A stretch of DNA of 64,000 nucleotides from Williamsia sp. CHRR-6 (GTDB lineage Bacteria; Actinomycetota; Actinomycetes; Mycobacteriales; Mycobacteriaceae), in the NCBI RefSeq assembly GCF_018474015.1, contig NZ_JAHCSG010000001.1, positions 496,001 through 560,000 of the forward strand. Reading direction: 5' to 3'. The notes under the pieces were generated by a model, which was not told where the DNA came from, searched no databases, and saw nothing but the letters and a program-made list of their open reading frames with translations. Position 1 is the first letter of the stretch; each line of letters begins with the position of its first letter. Position numbers and translations under genes: made by a program. Positions 8,216 to 15,537 of the stretch are shown here, piece by piece.

Positions 8216-8424
8216 AGTGCGGCGAATCCGTGCAGCCGCATTGATCGCTGAATTGATTGTGTCGCAATATGCAGATCAATTGATAAATTTTCCACGGTTC
8301 GCCAACCCGCGAGATGTTGGGTATCGTCCTGCCCCACCCGGGGCAATCGTCCCCGAATACCATGCGCCACAGGCGATATGTCGCGCATGCCGCATCTGAG
8401 GTGAGAGTTGTCAGAGTACTGAAC
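8216..8424. promoter_or_regulatory. Divergent promoter region with an AT-rich inverted repeat
   Basis: This 209-bp region separates the methyltransferase (-) from the ABC transporter operon (+). It contains a markedly AT-rich stretch (8251-8290) with the inverted repeat AATTGAT (8251-8257) and ATCAATT (8275-8281), 17 bases apart, which could be an operator for a dimeric regulator. A small GC hairpin (GCCCC/GGGGC at 8331-8344) lies in the leader of the transporter operon. The regulator is not identifiable. Confidence 0.4.
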
Positions 8425-9930
8425 ATGGATCGTCGTCAATTTCTTCGCATTGCCGCGGCCGCAACTGCGAGCCTCTCGGTCGCCCTCCCAGCCACATCAT
8501 GTGCTGACGCCGGCAGTTCCGCTCGGTCGTCGTCTGATCGCAGAGTTCGCGTTGCCGCGATCGGTAATCCCGCCGATTCTCTGGATCCGGGTACCGCATC
8601 GGCTGTGGCGACCTACATCGCGATGTATGCGATGTACGAGTCGCTGGTCGCGGTACGGCAAGGACGTACCGAGCTGCTCCTCGCCGAGGAGATCACCCCG
8701 AACAGCGACGCACGCGTCTGGACGATCAGACTGCGTGACTCCATTCGCTTCAGCGACGGGTCACCGGTGACCGCCACCGATGCGCTGGCCAGCCTCCGAC
8801 ACTTCGCAGCCAGTCCCGTACTGGGCAGCTTCTTCACCGACGTGGACCTCGCCGCGAGCCGCGCTGTTGACCCCACCCGACTCGAGCTGACCCTCACCCG
8901 ACCACGGGCCGACCTGATCGAGTCGGTCCTCACGCAGGCATCATTGGTGATGAAGGACGGCGATCCCACGGCGACCATCGGGTCCGGGCCGTTTCGGCTC
9001 GCCGGAGGAACCGCCGCCGAAGGATGGAGCCTGGATCGTGTCGACGGCGCCCGCCTACGCGCACAGATTCCCGGACTCGATGTTCGCGCCATCAATACCC
9101 CAGATACGCGCGCGAATGCGTTGTCAGGCAACCAGGTCGACTATGCCTACGACTTGTCACCGACATCGGCACGAACCCTGTCCAGCCGCCGCGACCTCGC
9201 CATCGGATCCTCCGGCCCGGCCAGCTCGAAGGCGCTGGCGGTCATCCTCAACACCAGGGTGGCCCCGTTCGACAACCCGTCTGTACGGCTGGCCGCGAAA
9301 CTTACCGTGGACCGAGAAGCATTGGTGAAGAATGTTTTTCAGGGCTACGGCACGGTCGGCAACGACCTCTTGGGTCCGGGCCTGCCGACCTATCCGACCG
9401 GCCTTCCCGCACGCACTCGCGATGTGAGCAAGGCCAGGGCGCTCTTCGCTGCGGCCGGCGTTCGGAAGATCGAGTTCACCGTGGCCGAGGTCTCTGCCGG
9501 TCTCACTGCCGCCGCCGAACTGATGGTGACCCAGTTCGCGCAGGCAGGGGTCGCTCTGACCATCGTCACCGCCGACCCGGCCGGCTTCTACGCCGACACG
9601 AAAGCCCTGGCGCGGCTGCCCATGTTCACCACCTACTATCTCAACCGCACCACCAGCTCGGCATTGCCCTTCATGACCGGCAGCGCAGGCTTTTTCAACC
9701 TCAGCGGATTCGGCGACGCCGACTACGACAGCCGGCTCACGCGGATGGCGCAAGAAGTGGACCCGGCCACTCGCCAGCGCCTGATCGATGAGACAGCGCA
9801 GATCGCAGCCGAACAGGGTGGCGATCTGATCTGGGGCTTCCAAGAGATCATCGACGGACGCGTTCGGGCACTGGGTGAGGTGTCCGTGGGGCAGTCGGCC
9901 CCCATGTTCGGTTCCGCCGCGTTCAGCTGA
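8425..9930 (+). CDS. ABC transporter substrate-binding protein, peptide/nickel family (SBP family 5)
   Basis: About 501 residues from the ATG at 8425. The N-terminus MDRRQFLRIAAAATASLSVA is a twin-arginine-type signal leading to a likely lipidation site at Cys26 (ATSC, slightly off the consensus). The mature part is a family 5 extracellular solute-binding protein, with SLDPGTA near the start, RLRDSIRFSDGSPVTATDAL, and RLAAKLTVDREALVKNVFQG. These proteins bind oligopeptides, nickel chelates or opines; the ligand cannot be read from the sequence. An alternative GTG start at 8401 would add eight residues. It heads an operon of SBP, two permeases and one double ATPase. Confidence 0.88.
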   Translation: MDRRQFLRIAAAATASLSVALPATSCADAGSSARSSSDRRVRVAAIGNPADSLDPGTASAVATYIAMYAMYESLVAVRQGRTELLLAEEITPNSDARVWTIRLRDSIRFSDGSPVTATDALASLRHFAASPVLGSFFTDVDLAASRAVDPTRLELTLTRPRADLIESVLTQASLVMKDGDPTATIGSGPFRLAGGTAAEGWSLDRVDGARLRAQIPGLDVRAINTPDTRANALSGNQVDYAYDLSPTSARTLSSRRDLAIGSSGPASSKALAVILNTRVAPFDNPSVRLAAKLTVDREALVKNVFQGYGTVGNDLLGPGLPTYPTGLPARTRDVSKARALFAAAGVRKIEFTVAEVSAGLTAAAELMVTQFAQAGVALTIVTADPAGFYADTKALARLPMFTTYYLNRTTSSALPFMTGSAGFFNLSGFGDADYDSRLTRMAQEVDPATRQRLIDETAQIAAEQGGDLIWGFQEIIDGRVRALGEVSVGQSAPMFGSAAFS

Positions 9931-9944
9931 CGTCGACCACCACG

Positions 9945-10904
9945 ATGGGCCTGAGTAGGGATCGCAGTCGCGCACTGCTGGCTATCAGCACGCGCTCGGT
10001 GGCCGTGGTCGCTCTGGCGGCGCCGACGGTCTACTGGGCGGTCGACCTGTTGCCCGGTGATGCGGCCACGCAGTCGCTGCGCACCTCCTCGGCGAGCGCC
10101 CTCGATGCCCGCCGCGACGCGCTGGGCCTCGATCGGCCACGCGTCGACCGATTCCTCGAGTGGCTGGGCGGGCTGGGCTCAGGTCACCTCGGACGCACCC
10201 TCGACACCGGAACACCGGTGTCGGAGGTGATCGGGATCCCGATCCGAAACTCGGTGGTGTTGGCGTCGTGCGCGGTCATCCCTGCACTGGTGCTCGGGGT
10301 GGGACTGGGGATCTGGACGGGCACGCGGGCGGGCCGCCGGGCCGACCGGGTCATCTCCACAGCCGCCACCGCCGTACTGGCCACCCCGGAGTTCGTGGTG
10401 GCCGTGGGCTTGCTGCTGGTGTTCGCCCTGTGGACCCGATTGCTACCGCCGGTGTCACTCACCCAACCGGGCTCACCCCCCTGGGACACCCCCGAGATCC
10501 TGGTCTTGCCGACGATGACGGCGGCCATCATGTGCGCGGTGATCGCCACCCGGTTGACCCGCGCGGTGGTGGCGACCGAGAACCTGCGCCCGCATGTCGA
10601 GGCGGCACGGCTGGCCGGGGTGCCCGAGCGGGTCGTCGTCTTCCGGCATCTGATGCCTGGTGCCGTGGGCCCTTTGGCGCAGGTGGCCGCTGCAGTGGTC
10701 CCCTATCTGGTCGCCGGGACCGTGGTCATCGAGAACGTCTACGGCTACCCCGGGATCGGTAGCCTGCTGGTCTCCCGGATCGCAGCCCGCGACAGTACTG
10801 CGGTGGCGTCCATCACGATGATCCTGGTGGTGATCGTGGCGATGGCCTACGCAGTGGCCGACATGGCCGGATCACGCGGCGATCAGGTCCTGGCGCCCCG
10901 ATGA
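9945..10904 (+). CDS. ABC transporter permease, DppB/NikB type
   Basis: A 319-residue integral membrane subunit with about six hydrophobic helices. The cytoplasmic EAA loop that docks to the ATPase is visible as EAARLAGVPERVVVFRHLMP in the last third, and the end pattern VIENVYGYPGIGSLLV is typical of the DppB/OppB subfamily. It begins 14 bp after the binding-protein stop and overlaps the next permease by ATGA, so the operon is translationally coupled. It forms the channel heterodimer with the following permease. Confidence 0.9.
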   Translation: MGLSRDRSRALLAISTRSVAVVALAAPTVYWAVDLLPGDAATQSLRTSSASALDARRDALGLDRPRVDRFLEWLGGLGSGHLGRTLDTGTPVSEVIGIPIRNSVVLASCAVIPALVLGVGLGIWTGTRAGRRADRVISTAATAVLATPEFVVAVGLLLVFALWTRLLPPVSLTQPGSPPWDTPEILVLPTMTAAIMCAVIATRLTRAVVATENLRPHVEAARLAGVPERVVVFRHLMPGAVGPLAQVAAAVVPYLVAGTVVIENVYGYPGIGSLLVSRIAARDSTAVASITMILVVIVAMAYAVADMAGSRGDQVLAPR

Positions 10905-11695
10905 GGTTTCCGACCCTGCCGGTGGGCGCGTGGCTGTGGAGTTGTCTGAGTCTGGGCATGATCGGGGTCGCCCTGGGGGGCGGGCACCTCGCCGGGTGGC
11001 TGGGCCTTCCCGAACGCGATGTGGTCGTCGGGGCACCGTTCACCGACACCGGGGTCCTGGGAACCGACTACCTGGGGCGCGATGTCGCCGCCCGCACGCT
11101 CGCAGGTGGCGCGCCGCTTGTCCTCGCTCCGTCAGCAGCTGCGTTGATCGCCGAGATCATCGGCGCCGCAATCGCGTTGCTCACCGCATGGCCCGGGTGG
11201 TGGCGGGTCCCCGTCCGCGTGGTGACCGATGTGGCCTTGGTGGTGCCTGCGATGATCGTCATCCTGGTCCTGGTTTCGGGTCCCGGCCTCGGTCCCGCTT
11301 CGTTGGTCATCGTGGTGGTCGCCGCCACCGTCGGGTTCACCAGTCGATACCTGGGTCGCGTCGCGGAATCGATCATCAGCCGGGGCTTCGTCGAGACGTC
11401 GCTGGCCGCCGGTGATTCCCGACTGCGCGTCAGCATCGCCGACATCGCACCCTGCATGCTGCGACCGATGCTGACCGATGTCGGGATCCGATTCGTCGGG
11501 GCGGTGCAGCTGGTGGCCACCGTCGCGTTCCTCGGCGGCGCCACCACCGACGGCGGCGCGAATTGGGCGGTGGCCATCCAACGAAACCTCTCGGGCATCA
11601 TGCTCAACCCCTGGGCGGTGTGCGCGCCTGCAGCGATGATCGCGCTGCTGTGCGTGCCGGTGAGCATCGTCGCCGATCGCTGGTCGGATCGATGA
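10901..11695 (+). CDS. ABC transporter permease, DppC/NikC type
   Basis: A 264-residue second permease. It has the DppC-type entry motif GTDYLGRDVAARTLAGG near residue 50 and five to six hydrophobic segments, with a weaker EAA loop (FVETSLAAGDSRLRVSIADI). Start and end codons overlap both neighbours (ATGA at 10901 and again at 11692), so the stoichiometry of the complex is probably maintained by coupled translation. Somewhat shorter than typical DppC proteins of about 290-300 residues because the N-terminal tail is reduced. Confidence 0.88.
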   Translation: MRFPTLPVGAWLWSCLSLGMIGVALGGGHLAGWLGLPERDVVVGAPFTDTGVLGTDYLGRDVAARTLAGGAPLVLAPSAAALIAEIIGAAIALLTAWPGWWRVPVRVVTDVALVVPAMIVILVLVSGPGLGPASLVIVVVAATVGFTSRYLGRVAESIISRGFVETSLAAGDSRLRVSIADIAPCMLRPMLTDVGIRFVGAVQLVATVAFLGGATTDGGANWAVAIQRNLSGIMLNPWAVCAPAAMIALLCVPVSIVADRWSDR

Positions 11696-13110
11696 CGCCG
11701 GCCATCGTGGTTGACGACCTGTGCATCGACAGCCTGGCCGGAGCGGCGGTCCTGGACTCGATGTCCCTGCGGGTCGACGCCGGGACCACGACAGCTCTGA
11801 CAGGTCGGTCCGGATCGGGGAAGACCACCGCCGCACTGGCGATGGTTGGTCACATTCGCCCCGGACTTCGTCTGCGGTCGGGTGGGGTCAGCGTCGGTGG
11901 TGTCGATCTCATCGTTGACGGGAGACTGGCCGCGCCACGAGTGCGCCGCACGTTGCGACGGACCACCGTCGGGTTCGTCGGGCAGGATCCCGGTGCCGCG
12001 CTGACCCCCACGATGACGGTGCGCTCGCTGATCGGCGAGCTGGGCGATTCCGACGACGCCGCCCAGTTCGCCTGCGCCACTCTGGGTTTACCTGGCGACC
12101 GCGACTTCCTGGAACGCCGACCGCATCAGCTCTCGGGCGGGCAGCGGCGGCGAGTCGCACTGGCCCGGGCACTGGCGGCGTCGCCGTCGACACTCATCCT
12201 CGACGAACCGACAGCCGGTCTCGACTCGCGGGCGATCGCCACGGTCATCACCGAAATACAACGACTGCAATCGATCTCGGGCCTGTCGGTGGTTCTCCTC
12301 AGCCACGACCAGCGCGTCTGTGACCAGTTGGCCGATCAGGTGATCGAGTGCCGTGGCGGCCGGGTGGTGTCGGCGCGTGCGGCGACGCCCCGTCCTTCGT
12401 CTATGGTCGCGCCACCGGTCCGGCCCCGCCGCCCAGAGCCTGACCGTCGAGTTCGGACTCCCGCGCTGACCGTCACCGGCCTGTCGGTTCGTCATCTGGG
12501 GCAGTCATCGGGCTTCGGCACGATCGACCTGACGATCGCGGGCGGGCAGGCCCTGGCCCTGTGCGGACCGTCGGGATGTGGCAAGACGACCATCGCCCGC
12601 GGGATCGTCGGGCTGCACCGGCCCGTTGCCGGCCGCATCGAGCTCGCCGGTTGCCGCCTGGCCCCGACTGTCGGCGAACGAACTCGTCTGCAGGCGTTGG
12701 CCATTGCGTTGATTCCACAGGATCCGGCCACCACCCTCAATCCCTCGATCACCGTGGGACAGACGCTGCGTCGAGCAATCGTGCGACGCGGAAGAGTTCC
12801 GGCGGCGTCGCTGAAGGCGCGGGTGGCGGAGGTGCTTTCCGACGTCGATCTCGATCCCGAGCTCGCGCGGCGGCGACCCGACCAGCTGTCGGGCGGACAA
12901 CGACAACGGATCGGCCTCGCCCGCGCAATGGCCATGCGGCCGCAGGTGATGATCTGTGATGAGGTGACCGCGTCACTGGACGCCGTCACCACCGACCTGA
13001 TCCTGACCACACTGGCCCGCCTCCGGGACGACGGGATGGCGTTGTTGATCATCACCCACGACGACGACGTGGTGCGTCGGCTGTGTTCGGCACAAATCGA
13101 CATGGGCTAA
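11692..13110 (+). CDS. Fused double ATPase of the peptide/nickel ABC importer (DppD-DppF type)
   Basis: A 472-residue protein with two complete nucleotide-binding domains in one chain. Domain 1 has Walker A GRSGSGKT (38-45), the signature LSGGQRRR and Walker B TLILDEPTAGLD. Domain 2 has Walker A GPSGCGKT (about 293-300), LSGGQRQR and VMICDEVTASLD. In most Dpp/Opp systems the two ATPases are separate genes, so here one protein probably drives both halves of the transporter. The second Walker B ends in DEVT rather than DEPT, a common DppF variant. The ATG overlaps the permease stop (ATGA). Confidence 0.9.
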   Translation: MTPAIVVDDLCIDSLAGAAVLDSMSLRVDAGTTTALTGRSGSGKTTAALAMVGHIRPGLRLRSGGVSVGGVDLIVDGRLAAPRVRRTLRRTTVGFVGQDPGAALTPTMTVRSLIGELGDSDDAAQFACATLGLPGDRDFLERRPHQLSGGQRRRVALARALAASPSTLILDEPTAGLDSRAIATVITEIQRLQSISGLSVVLLSHDQRVCDQLADQVIECRGGRVVSARAATPRPSSMVAPPVRPRRPEPDRRVRTPALTVTGLSVRHLGQSSGFGTIDLTIAGGQALALCGPSGCGKTTIARGIVGLHRPVAGRIELAGCRLAPTVGERTRLQALAIALIPQDPATTLNPSITVGQTLRRAIVRRGRVPAASLKARVAEVLSDVDLDPELARRRPDQLSGGQRQRIGLARAMAMRPQVMICDEVTASLDAVTTDLILTTLARLRDDGMALLIITHDDDVVRRLCSAQIDMG

Positions 13111-13143
13111 CGGGCCCGACGCCCTGCCCAGCTGAGAACACTC

Positions 13144-13164
13144 ACCCCGGAGCGTTGTCGGGGT
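13144..13164 (+). terminator. Possible weak terminator after the ABC operon
   Basis: Arms ACCCCG (13144-13149) and CGGGGT (13159-13164) with a nine-base loop, followed by CGGTTT. It lies 34 bp past the stop of the double ATPase and before the DUF427 gene. The stem is short. Confidence 0.35.
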
Positions 13165-13212
13165 CGGTTTACCATCGGGTGAGGACCACGAGCGCCTAGG
13201 CGAGGAGAATCC

Positions 13213-13506
13213 GTGACGACGATGCAGGCCGTGTTCAACGATCAGGTGATCGCCGAGAGCGATGCGACCGTGGTGGTGGAGGGCAACCACTACTTTCCCG
13301 CCGAGTCGGTGAAGCAGGAGTTCCTGTCCCCCAGCGACACCCACACCGTGTGCGGCTGGAAGGGCACCGCCTCGTACTACTCGGTTGCCGTGGACGGCCA
13401 GGTGGCCACCGACGCCGCCTGGTACTACCCCGAACCCAAGCCCGACGCCGCACAGATCAAGGATGCGGTGGCGTTCTGGAAGGGCGTCACCGTCCGAGAG
13501 GCCTGA
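13213..13506 (+). CDS. DUF427 family protein
   Basis: A 97-residue protein matching the single-domain DUF427 family: IAESDATVVVEGNHYFP near the start and the central THTVCGWKGTASYYSV, then DAAWYYPEPKP and AFWKGV. The family is a small beta-rich fold found in actinobacteria and fungi. No activity is firmly known. GAGGAGAA lies before the GTG start. Its stop is followed after two bases by an array of 21-bp tandem repeats. Confidence 0.88.
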   Translation: MTTMQAVFNDQVIAESDATVVVEGNHYFPAESVKQEFLSPSDTHTVCGWKGTASYYSVAVDGQVATDAAWYYPEPKPDAAQIKDAVAFWKGVTVREA

Positions 13507-13508
13507 CC

Positions 13509-13634
13509 CGTCCACTGGGCGGAAACCGGCGTCCGCTGGGCGGAAATCCCCATCGAGTGGGCGGTAAACGGCGTCCACTGGGCGGAAATCCCCGTCGAGT
13601 GGGCGGTAAGCCCTATCGAGTGGGCGGAAGTTTC
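13509..13634. repeat. Six tandem 21-bp repeats
   Basis: Six units at an exact 21-bp period. The invariant core TGGGCGG begins at 13516, 13537, 13558, 13579, 13600 and 13621 and is followed by AAA, TAA or AAG. Two variants alternate: CC(A/G)CTGGGCGGAAA in units 1, 2 and 4, and TCGAGTGGGCGG in units 3, 5 and 6. The array starts two bases after the DUF427 stop and ends about 35 bp before the 3' end of the broken DinB gene. Because 21 is a multiple of three, frames on both strands read heptapeptide repeats, but I see no start signal for such a protein. Confidence 0.85.
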
Positions 13635-13667
13635 GCCTCGCCAGCCTCATTGCGGGCTGATCGCCGC

Positions 13668-14269
13668 TTAAGTCGGGTAACGTCGCGCAGCCTCTCTCGC
13701 TGCGGCTTCGATTCGTGCGCAACGGTTTTGCCAATACAGGCGGTCACGCTCCTCCGGTTCGGGCACCTCCGGGTAAGCCCCGGTCGTACCGTCGAGACCT
13801 TCGCGCAGGATGTCGGCGTGGCCGGCGTGACGCAACGTCTCGCCCAGGACATGGACCATCACGTTGAACAGCGTCACGTGTGGGCGCGGCCAGTGGGGCA
13901 CGAAGCCGGGGGTGTCGATCGGCAGCTCAGCGATCGTGGCGTCAGTGTGTGTGCAGACTCGTGCGCAGCGTTCCAGCACCTCGGATCGTGACTCGTCGGT
14001 GGGCACCCACGAGTCCGACCCGGCCTCGGAGTCTGGATGATTCCACGGCAATAGTTCGTCGAGAGGTCGACCGAACACGTCACTGAAATACAGCGCCTCG
14101 GTCATCGTGAGATGCCGCACCAGGCCAAGCAGATTGGTGCCTGTGCCGGTCAGCGGGCGCCGAATGTCGCACTCCCCCAACCCGTCGAGCTTCCACACCA
14201 GCGCCCTCGAGCATCGCGCAGGTCATCGTGGAGATAGCTCTTGGCGAAGGCGCGAAAATTCTCGGTCAT
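13668..14269 (-). pseudogene. DinB-family (DUF664) gene interrupted by a frameshift
   Basis: From about 14198 down to 13668 the frame encodes about 176 residues of a DinB/DUF664 protein, beginning WKLDGLGECDIRRPLTGTGT and including the metal-type histidine region GETLRHAGHADI. The expected N-terminus MTENFRAFAKSYLHDDLRDA is encoded just upstream (ATG at 14269) but in another frame. Adding one base near 14200-14212, for instance a fourth G in the GGG run, joins the two into a continuous protein. DinB-family proteins are four-helix metal-binding proteins related to thiol-transferases. Whether the gene is dead or the break is a sequencing error cannot be decided here. The stretch 14270-14380 upstream holds no gene I can support. 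Confidence 0.75.
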
Positions 14270-14380
14270 CTGCGCGGACGCTACACCGCAACTCAACAGA
14301 TGCTGCCGAACTCGACGAGCTCGTACCGGGTGCCGTTGACAGTGAATGCCGCGAGTGCCACCGGCTGAACCTGTCGGGGG

Positions 14381-14704
14381 TCAGGCGCTGAGGGCCTTAC
14401 GCCGCACGGCTGCGAGGTCGGTCTCCAGTTTGTCCAGTGCAGACTTGAGGTCATCGGCCGGAGCGATCGCCTGGAGCACGAGAGAGCGCACCACCGTCGA
14501 GATCGGCAGGCCACGCTGTTCGGCGTACTGCGTCAGATCATCGAACTCGTCGTCGCGGAAGCGGACCTGGAGGTTGCGTGCGCGCGGATGTCCGCGCGTG
14601 ACCTTGACGTGGGCAGGCAACGGCTCATTCGGGTCGCTTCCCGCCTCGGCCTCCTCGACCGCCTTTGCCTCGGCGGCGAGCAGGTCGTCGATCTTCTTGC
14701 TCAT
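14381..14704 (-). CDS. BrnA-like ribbon-helix-helix antitoxin
   Basis: A 107-residue protein, Ala/Glu-rich at the N-terminus. From about residue 42 it has NLQVRFRDDEFDDLTQYAEQ then RGLPISTVVRSLVLQAI, which fits a ribbon-helix-helix DNA-binding unit as in CopG/BrnA antitoxins: one strand and two helices. Such proteins bind the toxin and repress their own operon. The start ATG overlaps the stop of the upstream BrnT-like toxin frame (ATGA, 14701-14704), the usual toxin-first order of brnTA modules. The antitoxin frame is intact although the toxin frame is broken. Family assignment is from pattern only. Confidence 0.72.
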   Translation of the reverse strand: MSKKIDDLLAAEAKAVEEAEAGSDPNEPLPAHVKVTRGHPRARNLQVRFRDDEFDDLTQYAEQRGLPISTVVRSLVLQAIAPADDLKSALDKLETDLAAVRRKALSA

Positions 14705-15097
14705 GGGTCTTCTCCTTCCTCGTCGGCGTAGCTGCCTTCGTGGTAGATGCGGCGGTCCTTTTCGCGTTGGCTGACCACCCGTTCACGCCGTAATCGGTTC
14801 CCTCGTGGTGAAGCACGATGACCGTGATGATGTCGTCGGCGACGGTCGAGAAGCCGACGATTCGGATGCTTTCGCCGCTTGTGCTGTTGTAGTCGGGATC
14901 AATGACGATCCGGTTTGGGTCGCCAAGCGCGTCGTCTGCCACCGTGGCGTGATGCAGTGCTGGCGTTGCATGTAATCGCCGCGCTTCGACCAGTCGACGC
15001 GCTCGAACACACGCCAATCGTAATGCATTTCATTACGCAGCGGTAGGGCCATAAGCTCTACTCGGTCTTCTACCGCTTCCTCCTGGTCAGACGGCAT
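14701..15097 (-). pseudogene. BrnT-like toxin gene with two frameshifts
   Basis: Three consecutive pieces in different frames read as one BrnT-type RelE-fold toxin. The first is YDWRVFERVDWSKRGDYMQR up to CITP. The second is DDALGDPNRIVIDPDYN through GESIRIVGFS and VIVLHHEG to NGWSANA. The third is KDRRIYHEGSYADEEGEDP, whose TGA overlaps the antitoxin ATG. Joining them needs one extra base near 14942-14947 and one near 14757-14765, the latter in a run of four T. GD-P, GE-R, the S-A-N-A/K-DRR-Y end and the order before an RHH antitoxin are BrnT features. The start is uncertain: 15097, 15052 and 15028 are candidate ATGs. As written it would not yield an active toxin. Confidence 0.7.
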
Positions 15098-15397
15098 CTT
15101 GGGACCTTCGACATCGGTGCGGCAGTCGCGAATCGTTGTGACTGGCACGTCGAGATTACTCGGCAAGAGCCTCGATCCTCAGCCGTGGCTCCAGGCCGTT
15201 CATGGTGGTGGTGTTGTCCACGACCAACAGGTGTGCTGGCCGTTCCACGCGCCTCCGTGGCGCTTAATCATCCATCCCGTTCGCCGCACGGGGGCTCCTG
15301 GAGGGCGCCTCGGCCGAGTTTCTGGCCGGATTTTGGCTGTCGAATCAGATCTCAAATGTTTTCAGGCCCGGAGATCTACGATCTCCGAGCCTGAAAG
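15098..15397. other. Non-coding stretch between the toxin-antitoxin remnant and the tRNA gene
   Basis: I find no gene here that I can support. The right end (15361-15395) holds an interrupted inverted repeat, TTCAGG...GGAGAT-N5-ATCTCC...CCTGAA, immediately downstream of the tRNA gene on the minus strand. It probably forms the 3' hairpin that ends tRNA transcription, although no T-run follows. Confidence 0.5.
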
Positions 15398-15474
15398 TGG
15401 TAGCGGGGACAGGATTTGAACCTGCGACCTCTGGGTTATGAGCCCAGCGAGCTACCGAGCTGCTCCACCCCGCG
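15398..15474 (-). tRNA. Initiator tRNA-Met (CAT anticodon)
   Basis: A 77-base cloverleaf with the CCA end encoded. The anticodon arm is CTGGG-CTCATAA-CCCAG, giving anticodon CAT and the three stacked G:C pairs at the base of the anticodon stem that mark an initiator. The first acceptor position is C and faces U72, so it is unpaired, another initiator property. The D-arm (GAGCAGCTCGGTAGCTC) and the T-loop (GGTTCAAATCC) are canonical. The gene stands alone between an accessory patch and a conserved block. Confidence 0.93.
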
Positions 15475-15537
15475 TTGGTGAACGCAACGTTACACAGCGG
15501 CGCGCACAGACCGCAAATCGCGCCCTGAGCTGCAGTA

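Noticed and set aside
13350-13991. Frame spanning the 21-bp repeats that reads heptapeptide repeats (RPLGGN/RVGGK)
   Set aside because: It starts inside the DUF427 gene in another frame and runs into the DinB gene antisense. The repeat period being a multiple of three is enough to keep it open.
14293-14380. Short reading frame on the minus strand ending FTVNGTRYELVEFGSIC
   Set aside because: Only about 20 codons past a weak GTG with no ribosome site or family. It might be a remnant, but I cannot support a gene.
15398-15474. Attachment site at the 3' end of the initiator tRNA gene
   Set aside because: I looked for a second copy of the tRNA 3' segment near the accessory patch and the rest of the window and saw none, and no integrase gene is present.
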